DNA of 64,000 bases. Source: Micromonospora okii (GTDB lineage Bacteria > Actinomycetota > Actinomycetes > Mycobacteriales > Micromonosporaceae). The notes under the pieces were generated by a model, which did no database searches, was not told the DNA's origin, and saw only the letters and a program-made list of their open reading frames with translations. The stretch is from contig NZ_BBZF01000028.1 in NCBI RefSeq assembly GCF_020884795.1, forward strand, positions 1-64,000, read 5' to 3'. How positions within the stretch are numbered: the stretch's first letter is position 1; the number at the start of each line of letters is the position of its first letter. Of the stretch, positions 57,263 through 64,000 are shown one piece after another. The translations under genes and the position numbers were made by a program.

Positions 57263-57976
57263 CTAGCGGGCCGGACCCTTCCCCTTCCTGTTCTTCAGCT
57301 CCGCAGCCTGTGCCCACTCCTGAGGCCTCGCGGAGCCTGCGACCGGGGCCGACTGGGCGCTACGCAGCGAGGTGTTGGATGTCCCGATGCGCGCACGGAC
57401 CTCCTGTACGTCGCTGGCAAGCGAGGCCGTCGCACTGGCCATGCTCGCGGCGTACTCCTTACCCACGGCCTTGGCGACCGAAGGCTTGGTTCCCCACTTG
57501 GTCACCTGGAGCGCCATCTGCGCCATGTCCAGGCCGAACTTGGCCTTGTCGAGAGTGCCGCCCTCCTCCAGGGCGAACTCGACCGCCACCCGCCCGATCG
57601 AGACCGCAGCGCTCGCGGCGGTAGCCGCGACGAACCACGGATTACTCCTTCCCTCCTTGGTGGAAAGTGATTCCACTGCCGTGGTTCCCAAATTGGTGAC
57701 GAGGTTGACAAGTTCGATAGCCTTCGTCGCCCTTCCGCTCTGATAGGCGTAATCGTTGAGCGACGAGGCGAAAGACGTGATCGTGGTGGCGAAGAGATTG
57801 ACATCCTCGACGACGCTGCTCGCATTCTTGTGGTCCCTCTTCCACAAGTGGGAAGCCAGCTCCTTCAAACTCCTCGACGCCTCCCGAGGGGGCTGCACTG
57901 GCTGCTGTGCCTCGACATCCGATCCCGGGGCAGCATAGTTTCCGAGAGCAAATGCTTGTTCCGTCGGTTGTGTCAT
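57263..57976 (-). CDS. hypothetical helical protein, lower GC
   Basis: 237 residues, not recognised. Mostly amphipathic helix with many Ala/Ser/Val (VEDVNLFATTITSFASSLND, NLVTNLGTTAVESL, AATAASAAVSIGRVAVEFAL), and polar disordered ends (Gln/Pro-rich start; Lys-rich GKGPAR end). No signal peptide. A hydrophobic stretch near residues 116-135 is marginal for membrane insertion. Its GC content and codon use are visibly lower than in neighbouring genes, suggesting transfer. GAGGGAGA precedes ATG 57976. A small toxin-like, phage-like or T4SS substrate role is possible but unsupported. Confidence 0.6.
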   Translation of the reverse strand: MTQPTEQAFALGNYAAPGSDVEAQQPVQPPREASRSLKELASHLWKRDHKNASSVVEDVNLFATTITSFASSLNDYAYQSGRATKAIELVNLVTNLGTTAVESLSTKEGRSNPWFVAATAASAAVSIGRVAVEFALEEGGTLDKAKFGLDMAQMALQVTKWGTKPSVAKAVGKEYAASMASATASLASDVQEVRARIGTSNTSLRSAQSAPVAGSARPQEWAQAAELKNRKGKGPAR

Positions 57977-58093
57977 CGGTCTCCCTCTCGATCAGAACGA
58001 TTCCTCGCTCTTTCAGCGGATGCGATTGGTCGTCAGCGCGCGGGATCTGCGTGCGGTCGCCGGCACCGACAAGGACGGCGGTCGACGAAATCA

Positions 58094-58537
58094 TCAATCG
58101 TCGACGTACGGGACTTCCTTCTCCCGGTGGTGTCCACGCCGGCAGCCCGCGAACGGCCCGGACGGGTCCCGTAGCGACTGCATGACCGGCCCGAGATGGT
58201 CCCGATGCCACAGCGCGGGGCCCGACAGGGGCGCCTTCGGCCCGGTGTTCTCCTGCCAGGCCAACCACAGTCCGTGGAACTGGGCGACTGCCTCCGGGTG
58301 TTTCGGCCATTCCGGGCACCAGGGGGAACCGGAGGTCACCTCGCGGCCGTACACCGGCACCAGCAGGTTGTTCACCCAATCGGTCAGCCGACGCAGTTCC
58401 TCCCGGTAGTCCGGGCCAGCCAGATACAGGATGAAGAACGGTTCTTCGGGCTCCTGGCCGTCGAGCGGCGTCGGCTGAGGCGAAGCCTCTGGCGGGCCGA
58501 TCGCCCTCAGTTCGGGTTCCCGGGCAACCTGCATCAT
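58094..58537 (-). CDS. DUF4913 protein
   Basis: 147 residues. The DUF4913 signature is clear: FFILYLAGPDYREELRRLTD, WVNNLLVPVYGREV, WCPEWPKHPEAVAQFHGLWL, and LWHRDHLGPVMQSLRDPSG. The family is actinobacterial, often found on plasmids, integrative elements and beside T4SS-like genes; its activity is unknown. Two adjacent ATGs (58537, 58534) follow GGAG. With the neighbouring low-GC gene it suggests a mobile-element origin for this end of the region. Confidence 0.8.
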   Translation of the reverse strand: MMQVAREPELRAIGPPEASPQPTPLDGQEPEEPFFILYLAGPDYREELRRLTDWVNNLLVPVYGREVTSGSPWCPEWPKHPEAVAQFHGLWLAWQENTGPKAPLSGPALWHRDHLGPVMQSLRDPSGPFAGCRRGHHREKEVPYVDD

Positions 58538-58861
58538 GGTGCTGCTCCGATCCGACTCCTCGTGCCGACTCTCGCCGGGACGACGGATACGGGGCCTTCC
58601 TGGTTCACCCGACCAGCCGACTTTTCGGTGGTGATCGGCAGCGACGGCAAGGGCACCGTCGTCGGGGGCACGGCACCGGACGGGAGCCCGAGGCGATCGC
58701 CTGGTCGGTGCCGGGAGCGGGCGGGGCAGCCGGAGACCGCAGTCCCGGCGATCCGCCCCCGTCGGGTCCCTGACAGCCGTACCGTCGGGGTATCCGGCCG
58801 TCCCGCCCACGGTGGGGGCGAAAGCCGCGCGTAGCCGTGCCGCACGGGAAGGTGTTGTCCT
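58538..58861. other. divergent intergenic region
   Basis: About 320 bases between the DUF4913 and beta-helix genes. I see no gene, repeat or clear promoter motif, although both flanking genes must start from here. Confidence 0.4.
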
Positions 58862-60580
58862 GTGTCAGGTCACGCGTCACAGACCGCCTCCGGCGTACGC
58901 CCGTACCCTGTGGCCGGCGCGCCCCTGCTCTGCGACGCCCGCGAGCACGGTCTGACCGGTGATGGCACGACCAACGACCAGCCGGCGCTGGCCGCGCTGG
59001 TCGACCGGCTCGGTGACGCCTTCACCGCCGACGGACGGGCCCGGGTGATCTACTGCCCGCCCGGCGTCTACGCGATCCGCGACGCCGGCACGGTCTGGCG
59101 CAGCGGCGTGTCGCTGATGGGCGCGGGACCGGGAGCGACCCGGTTCGTCCTCAGCAACGAGGGCGACCGGTCCCAGGCGGTACCGCTGGCCTTCTACACC
59201 GCCCAACTGCACGGCGCGAGCCCCGACCGGCACCTGGCCTACTGCACGTTCGCCGACTTCGAGATCGACGGATCGGGCGTGGCCGGGGCGCAGTACAACC
59301 CGCTGTCCAAGGGCCTCGGATTGCAGTACGTGACCGGCGGCCTGTTCCGGAACCTGTTCATCCACCACACCGCCGCCACCGGCTTCGGGTGCGACTTCCT
59401 CCAGGACACCCTGGTCCAGGCGGTCCGGGTGCTCGAATGCGGCCGGTTGGACAACGGGATGGAGATGGGTGGGGCCGGCATCGGCGTCGGCATCGGCGGA
59501 TGGGGGCCGATGGAGCGGCTGACCATCGCCCACTGTGTCGCGGTCGGCAACGCGACCAACGGCATCTTCCTCGAGATGCAGCACCCCGACCGACCCCAGC
59601 CCCGGGGCATCCGGATCATCGGCTGCCACGCCGAGGCCAACCGGTTCGGCATCTCCGACTGGGGCGCCGACGGGCTCATCGTCACCGGATGCACGATGAC
59701 CGGAAACCTCGAGGCCGGCTTCCAGGTGTCGGCGAAGGGCACCACCGGCATTCCCGGCAAGGGCGGCCTGCTCACCGACTGCGTCATCGACGGCAACCTG
59801 CGCGACGGGGTGAACATCGGCAACACGGGCGGCCCCTACACGGTGCGCGGCAACCGGATCACCGGCAACGGCCGCTACGGCTACCACCACCAGGACCTCG
59901 GCGACGGCGACCGGGCCGTCGCCGAGGAGATCGTCATCGAGAGCAACGACATCTGGGGCAACAGCCTCGACGGGATCCGCCTCGACCGGCCGCTGCGCGA
60001 TGCCGTCATCATCAACAACCGGATCCGCAACAACGGCCGCCAGTGCGCCGGTGCCGCGTCCGGGGGCGGCGAGTCGGTCCGTTACGCCCAGAACAGCCTG
60101 GTCGACCAGCGCGCCGACTGGCCCGCCGACGGCCACCGCGGCAAGGTCCTGCGCGTCGGCCACTGGTACGCCGTCGTGGCCGCCAACGACGCCACCACCC
60201 TCACCCTCGCCCCGATCCGGCCCGGCAGCGCCAGTAGCTGGAACGCCGACACCCCGCCGCCCAAAGCGCCCTACGAGCTGCCTGCCGCCCCCGCCGACCG
60301 GCCGGGCATCACCGTCAACGCCACCGCCGACGCGGTCACCATCCGGGGCAACCTGATCCGCGACACCAAATCCCGTACCCAGACCCACGGGATCCGGATC
60401 ACCGATCGGGGTAGCTGCGTCAACTGTTACGTCGTCGAGAACGACCTGGACGGCAACCAGATCGCCATCCAGCCCGACGGCCCCCTGGCGGCCGGCTACT
60501 GGGACGGCAACCACGGCGACCAGGTGAGGAATCCGGGCCGGGGCGTGGACGCCGATCGTGACGGGCAGCCTGTGGTGTGA
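58862..60580 (+). CDS. right-handed beta-helix (pectate-lyase-like) protein
   Basis: 572 residues. The N-terminus has the pectate-lyase-3 start (LCDAREHGLTGDGTTNDQPA, then VIYCPPGVYAI), followed by beta-helix rungs with NGIFLEMQ, ANRFGISDWGADGLIVTGCT, NITGNGRYGYHH-like and DGIRLDRPLRDAVIINNRI. This fold belongs to GH28/PL-type polysaccharide enzymes. No signal peptide is seen after GTG 58862, so export is unclear. Its stop overlaps the FNT channel start (GTGA). Confidence 0.78.
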   Translation: MSGHASQTASGVRPYPVAGAPLLCDAREHGLTGDGTTNDQPALAALVDRLGDAFTADGRARVIYCPPGVYAIRDAGTVWRSGVSLMGAGPGATRFVLSNEGDRSQAVPLAFYTAQLHGASPDRHLAYCTFADFEIDGSGVAGAQYNPLSKGLGLQYVTGGLFRNLFIHHTAATGFGCDFLQDTLVQAVRVLECGRLDNGMEMGGAGIGVGIGGWGPMERLTIAHCVAVGNATNGIFLEMQHPDRPQPRGIRIIGCHAEANRFGISDWGADGLIVTGCTMTGNLEAGFQVSAKGTTGIPGKGGLLTDCVIDGNLRDGVNIGNTGGPYTVRGNRITGNGRYGYHHQDLGDGDRAVAEEIVIESNDIWGNSLDGIRLDRPLRDAVIINNRIRNNGRQCAGAASGGGESVRYAQNSLVDQRADWPADGHRGKVLRVGHWYAVVAANDATTLTLAPIRPGSASSWNADTPPPKAPYELPAAPADRPGITVNATADAVTIRGNLIRDTKSRTQTHGIRITDRGSCVNCYVVENDLDGNQIAIQPDGPLAAGYWDGNHGDQVRNPGRGVDADRDGQPVV

Positions 60581-61368
60581 CGGACCATCGGTGGACCGGT
60601 TCCGAGCCGGAGGTGGCCCAGGCGTTCAGCCGCGTGGTCGAGGAGGGCGCCATCCGGCTGGCGCGCCCGTGGGCTCCACTCGTCGTCACCGGGATCCTCG
60701 GGGGCGTCGACGTCGGCACCGGCGTGCTGGCCTACCTCCTGGTCAAACAGGCCACCGGGCAGTCGCTGCTCGCCGGGCTCGCCTTCGGCATCGGCTTCGT
60801 CGCGCTGCTGCTGGCCCGCAGCGAGCTGTTCACCGAGAACTTCCTGGTGCCGGTGACCGCGGTGGCCGCCGGCCGGAACCGCCTACGCGGGCTGCTGCGC
60901 CTGTGGAGCGTGACCCTGGCCGGCAACCTGCTCGGGGGCTGGCTGGTGGCGTGGCTCATCACCCGGGCCTTCCCCGAGCTGCGCCGCACGGCCGTCGAGA
61001 CCGGCACCCACTTCGCCACGCTCGGCGTCAATCTGCGCTCCTTCACCCTGGCCGTGCTCGCCGGCCTGGTGATCACCCTGATGACCCGGATGCAGCACGC
61101 CACCGAGAACCTCGGCGTACGCCTGGTGCCGGCGCTGCTCTTCGGCGCGCTGCTCGCCGGCGGCCAGCTCTTCCACAGCGTCCTCGACTCGATCATGATG
61201 TTCGCCGCGCTCACCGCCGGCCACGCCCCCTTCGGCTACCTCGACTGGCTCGGGGCCCTCGGCTGGTCCGTGCTGGGCAACATCGTCGGCGGCGTCGGCC
61301 TCGTCACGGCCCTCCGGCTGACCCGGGTGGCCCGCGACCTCGCCGACGAGCGGTCCCACCATCGGTGA
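60577..61368 (+). CDS. formate/nitrite-transporter (FNT) family protein
   Basis: 263 residues with six or seven transmembrane helices (about 35-255). The FNT pattern is seen in GTGVLAYLLVKQ, FVALLLARSELFTENFLVPV, NLLGGWLVAWLI and LFHSVLDSIMMFAAL, closest to the YfdC-like branch with the SELFTEN motif. FNT proteins form pentameric channels for small monovalent anions such as formate or nitrite; the substrate here is not evident. Overlap with the beta-helix gene by four bases implies joint translation, an odd partnership. Confidence 0.85.
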   Translation: MTDHRWTGSEPEVAQAFSRVVEEGAIRLARPWAPLVVTGILGGVDVGTGVLAYLLVKQATGQSLLAGLAFGIGFVALLLARSELFTENFLVPVTAVAAGRNRLRGLLRLWSVTLAGNLLGGWLVAWLITRAFPELRRTAVETGTHFATLGVNLRSFTLAVLAGLVITLMTRMQHATENLGVRLVPALLFGALLAGGQLFHSVLDSIMMFAALTAGHAPFGYLDWLGALGWSVLGNIVGGVGLVTALRLTRVARDLADERSHHR

Positions 61369-61417
61369 CCGCGTCGACGGGTCGGGTACGGGCCGGTGGA
61401 CCGGGTGCGGCTGAGTG

Positions 61418-62719
61418 CTAGACAGCCACCGGCTTCTCGGCTGAGCCCTCGGCCACCGGCGTCGACGTGGCGCGGGCAGCGGCTATCGCGGCCTGCCCGG
61501 ACGGCACCATGATCGCCACGATCGTCACGACGATGGTGGCCAGGCCGGCCACGATCAGCAGGGTCTGCACGCTGATGACGTCGGCCAGGGGGCCGAACAC
61601 CACCATGCCGATCGGGGTGGCCAGGGCCATCACGATGCCGACGTAGCTGAACACCCGGCCGTGCTTCTCCGGCTCCACCGTCTCCTGGATCAGGGTCATG
61701 AACGGGGTGGAGAAGAGGGGAACCGCGAGCCCGAACAGGAACATGAAGCCGTAGAAGACCCACAGGTTGGTGCTGAGGCCGAGCGCCACGGTGAGGACCG
61801 CGAAGCTGAAGGTGGAGATCAGGACGAGCCCGATCCGGCTGTGCTTGGCCAGCCAGGTGGAGATCAACGCTCCGCCGAGCAGCATTCCCACGCTGAACGC
61901 GATCTCCAGCACGGCCAGCATCCACTTCTCGCTGCCGAAGGTGCGGGCCACCATCAGCGGCGTGACGAACGACGGCGCGACGGTGAGCATGAAGATGATC
62001 GCGAAGACCAGCAGCAGCCAGCGGACGATGCGGTGGGTCCAGATGTACCGCATGCCCTCGACCAGGTCCTGCCGATAGGTGGTCGTGGCCGCGCTCGCCC
62101 GCTCCAGGGTGGGCACCGCGACCAGGGTGAGCAGCCCGATGCCGATCACGGCGGTGATCACGTCCAGGAAGAAGACCGGCACCACTCCGAAACCGGCGTA
62201 GATGGCGGCGGCCGCCGCCGGCGCCAGCAGGGCCATCGCGGAGCTGATGGTCTGGAAGATGCCGTTGACCCGCATCATCTGGTCGGCCGGCACGATCTGC
62301 GGAATGATCGCCTGCACCGTCGGTGTCTGCACCCCGGCCCCGAACGAGCGGACCGCGACCGCCAGCAGAATCACCCACAGGTCCGTGATGCCGTTCAACA
62401 TCAACAGGGCCAGGACCAGGGTCGCCGCCGCGATTCCCGCATCGGCGACGATCGTCAGCGTCTTGCGGTTCATCCGGTCGGCCAGCACCCCGCCGAAGAT
62501 CGACACGACCCCCTGGGGGGCGAACGCGCAGACGGCGTAGAGCGCGATCGCCAGGCCGGACTTGCTCTCCAGCGTGACGTACCACATGACCACGTACTGG
62601 ACGACCATCGAGCCGAACAGCGACACGGTCTGACCGGAGAGGAAGAGCGCGACGTTGCGTTTCCAGTGTGCGGGTGCCGGCGCGGGGCTGGTCTCGGGGA
62701 CGAGGCTTGTCTCGGGCAC
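61418..62719 (-). CDS. MFS exporter (macrolide-efflux type)
   Basis: 433 residues from GTG 62719 behind GAGGAGACCC; a TTG at 62731 would start inside that site. Twelve transmembrane helices are predicted by eye, with the MFS motif-A loop GVLADRMNRKTL and a second at FGPLADVISVQTLLIV. This is the DHA3 subfamily (MefA-like) layout. Its likely job is drug or metabolite efflux; the substrate is unknown. It converges on the FNT gene with a 49-base gap. Confidence 0.85.
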   Translation of the reverse strand: MPETSLVPETSPAPAPAHWKRNVALFLSGQTVSLFGSMVVQYVVMWYVTLESKSGLAIALYAVCAFAPQGVVSIFGGVLADRMNRKTLTIVADAGIAAATLVLALLMLNGITDLWVILLAVAVRSFGAGVQTPTVQAIIPQIVPADQMMRVNGIFQTISSAMALLAPAAAAAIYAGFGVVPVFFLDVITAVIGIGLLTLVAVPTLERASAATTTYRQDLVEGMRYIWTHRIVRWLLLVFAIIFMLTVAPSFVTPLMVARTFGSEKWMLAVLEIAFSVGMLLGGALISTWLAKHSRIGLVLISTFSFAVLTVALGLSTNLWVFYGFMFLFGLAVPLFSTPFMTLIQETVEPEKHGRVFSYVGIVMALATPIGMVVFGPLADVISVQTLLIVAGLATIVVTIVAIMVPSGQAAIAAARATSTPVAEGSAEKPVAV

Positions 62720-63246
62720 GGGTCTCCTCAATCAGGGCAGTCGGCGGCGCCGGCAAAGATAACCGCGGGGTGTGACAACGTCGGGGAACCGGCGACCGGC
62801 CCAGACCGGTTCGAAAGGCCGGCCCACTCGTACGTCGGTGAGCACCTCGCCCGATCCACCCAACCCGGCCCTCCGGGCGGAGCCGCGGTCACGCCCGGTG
62901 AGGCAGTTGCTTTCCGGCAGCGTGAAAGCTCTCGTGGCGCGCCCAAGATTGTACCCGGTGCAGGTCCTGCAAGCGGCACTCGACCTGTTCATCGACCTGA
63001 CGTGGTACGCGACGCCGGTTTCCCGCTCGTCGTCGGTGGCGGCCGGGGCACCCTCGGTCCCGTCCACGGCCGCGCAGGAAGCCGATCATTCCCGCCGGGA
63101 TCATCCGAGCCGCCCTCGCCCTCCACGAGCCGCCTCTTCGTCACCCGCCACGGCGGCACACCGTGGTGCCGCTGGGTTCGCGCGGCAGCCGAGGCCGTTC
63201 CGGCGAGCGCGGGCCCGCACGCCCACGAGCACCCCACAGGCCGCCG
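62720..63246. other. intergenic region beside trpS
   Basis: About 530 bases without a supported gene. Open frames exist on both strands (for example 62772-63389 on plus), but they run into trpS antisense or lack ribosome sites and give Ser/Arg/Pro-rich products. The boundary between core and accessory DNA may lie here. Confidence 0.4.
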
Positions 63247-64000
63247 TTACGCCAACCCCGCGAGCGCGATGGCTTCGCTCAGGCGACGCTCGGATCGCGT
63301 CCGTGCGCGCTCTGCTCCCTGTCGGCGGATGTGCGAAAGCTCGGTCCTGCTCTCAAGCAGGTGGATCGCACGTTCCCGTACCGGCGTGATTGTCGCGAGG
63401 ACGGCCTCAGCTACCGCCTCCTTCAGCTCGCGATAGCTGCCGACGCTTTCGGCTGCCCTTTCGGGCGTCGTGTCCTGGCAGGCCGCGAGAATGTCCAGCA
63501 GGTTGGCCACCCCTGGCTGATCTTCCGGTGCGTACCGGACTTCGTTGCGGCTGTCGGTCACGGCACGTTGGAACTTGCGGCGGACCACGTCTGGCGGGTC
63601 GAGGACGTAGACGATGCCGTTCGCCTCCGAACTCGACTTGGACATCTTCCTGGAGGGGTCGGTGAGGTCCCGCACTCGGGCGCCGGCTTCGGGAAGCACA
63701 GCCTCGGGCACCACGAACACTTCGCCGTAGTCGGTGTTGAACCGACGGGCGAGCGTCCGCGCCAGCTCGACATGCTGACGTTGGTCCTCGCCGACCGGGA
63801 CCTGCGCCGTGCCGTGCAGGAGGATGTCCGCCGCCATGAGAACGGGGTACGTGAGCAGGCCGAGCCGGACGGAGGCGCTTCCCTGGGACTTCTCCTTGAA
63901 CTGGATCATGCGCCGTGCCTCGCCGAAGGTGCAGGTGCACTCCAGTAGCCAGGTGAGCGTCATGTGTTCGCGTATGAGGTCAGCCTGCACGAAGAGCTGC
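63247..64000 (-). CDS. trpS: tryptophanyl-tRNA synthetase, C-terminal part
   Basis: The gene runs off the right edge; about 250 C-terminal residues are present. The class I signature KMSKS (in DPSRKMSKSSSEA), the VPVGEDQRQHVELAR motif that binds the adenylate, and LTYPVLMAADILLHG are intact; the HIGH motif lies off window. It charges tRNA-Trp. In S. coelicolor there are two TrpRS genes, one linked to indolmycin resistance; which type this is cannot be told from the fragment. Stop TAA at 63247. Confidence 0.93.
   Translation of the reverse strand, partial: QLFVQADLIREHMTLTWLLECTCTFGEARRMIQFKEKSQGSASVRLGLLTYPVLMAADILLHGTAQVPVGEDQRQHVELARTLARRFNTDYGEVFVVPEAVLPEAGARVRDLTDPSRKMSKSSSEANGIVYVLDPPDVVRRKFQRAVTDSRNEVRYAPEDQPGVANLLDILAACQDTTPERAAESVGSYRELKEAVAEAVLATITPVRERAIHLLESRTELSHIRRQGAERARTRSERRLSEAIALAGLA

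Noticed and set aside
62772..63389. A 205-residue plus-strand frame beside trpS
   Set aside because: Runs 143 bases antisense into trpS and has Ser/Arg/Pro-rich composition; a short stretch that resembles a histidine phosphatase RHG motif in another frame is too isolated to count.

Overview
The window is very GC-rich with dense actinobacterial genes (frequent GTG starts, ATGA/GTGA start-stop overlaps, proline/alanine-rich linkers). The families present (SCO6880-type T4SS protein, SCO4848-type membrane protein, many LuxR/BTAD regulators, ricin-B lectin and LysM-like secreted proteins) point to a filamentous actinomycete, most likely a Micromonospora-like member of the Micromonosporaceae. The two edges look like core chromosome: an SCO4848-family membrane gene (453-701) and the 3' part of a tryptophanyl-tRNA synthetase (63247 to the right edge). 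The roughly 62 kb between them is mostly accessory.

Region A (about 0.9-25.4 kb) is a complete extracellular/phage-tail-like contractile injection system (eCIS). The main structural run (11.8-25.4 kb) encodes sheath, first tube, a baseplate/assembly protein ending in CPxC, a 52-residue DUF6760-type protein, an 1100-residue disordered protein, second tube, LysM adaptor, VgrG-like spike, PAAR tip, gp25, gp47/J baseplate, tail protein I and a zinc-ribbon/TM/discoidin-like protein. Left of it are the tail terminator (DUF4255), AAA+ ATPase, a DUF4157 HExxH cargo candidate on the opposite strand, a secreted beta-propeller protein and a membrane 'hydrolytic'-type protein. LuxR, BTAD and two further LuxR regulators flank the system.

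Region B (27.8-35.9 kb) is mixed: a MarR-GNAT fusion next to a perfect 22-bp palindrome, a cytosolic copper-storage four-helix protein, the 3' remnant of an S8 peptidase, a DUF2804 gene, rmlA and rmlB for dTDP-deoxysugar synthesis (rmlA with a near-consensus promoter that predicts a leaderless mRNA), and an FBP/TetR operon behind a 31-bp palindrome.

Region C (35.9-46.2 kb, all minus strand) is a type IV secretion-like operon: DUF6668 P-loop protein, two small pilin/TM proteins, an anchored protein, a VirB6/TrbL-like channel, an SCO6880 protein, a VirB4 ATPase, a VirD4 coupling ATPase and a GH19/transglycosylase-like wall hydrolase. I see no relaxase, so it may be an export machine rather than a conjugation system.

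Region D (46.4-58.5 kb) holds envelope and secreted functions: a thaumatin/ricin-B protein, an ECF sigma/anti-sigma pair, a two-repeat transglycosylase-like/ricin-B protein, a mycosin-like S8 protein that has lost its catalytic His and Ser, an unrecognised 686-residue protein, a second LysM-like membrane protein sharing the mycosin's N-terminal module, and two lower-GC genes including a DUF4913 protein. Across regions C and D several wall-active domains appear to be pseudoenzymes, which is the least expected feature here. Region E (58.9-62.7 kb) has a beta-helix protein translationally coupled to a formate/nitrite-type channel, and an MFS exporter.
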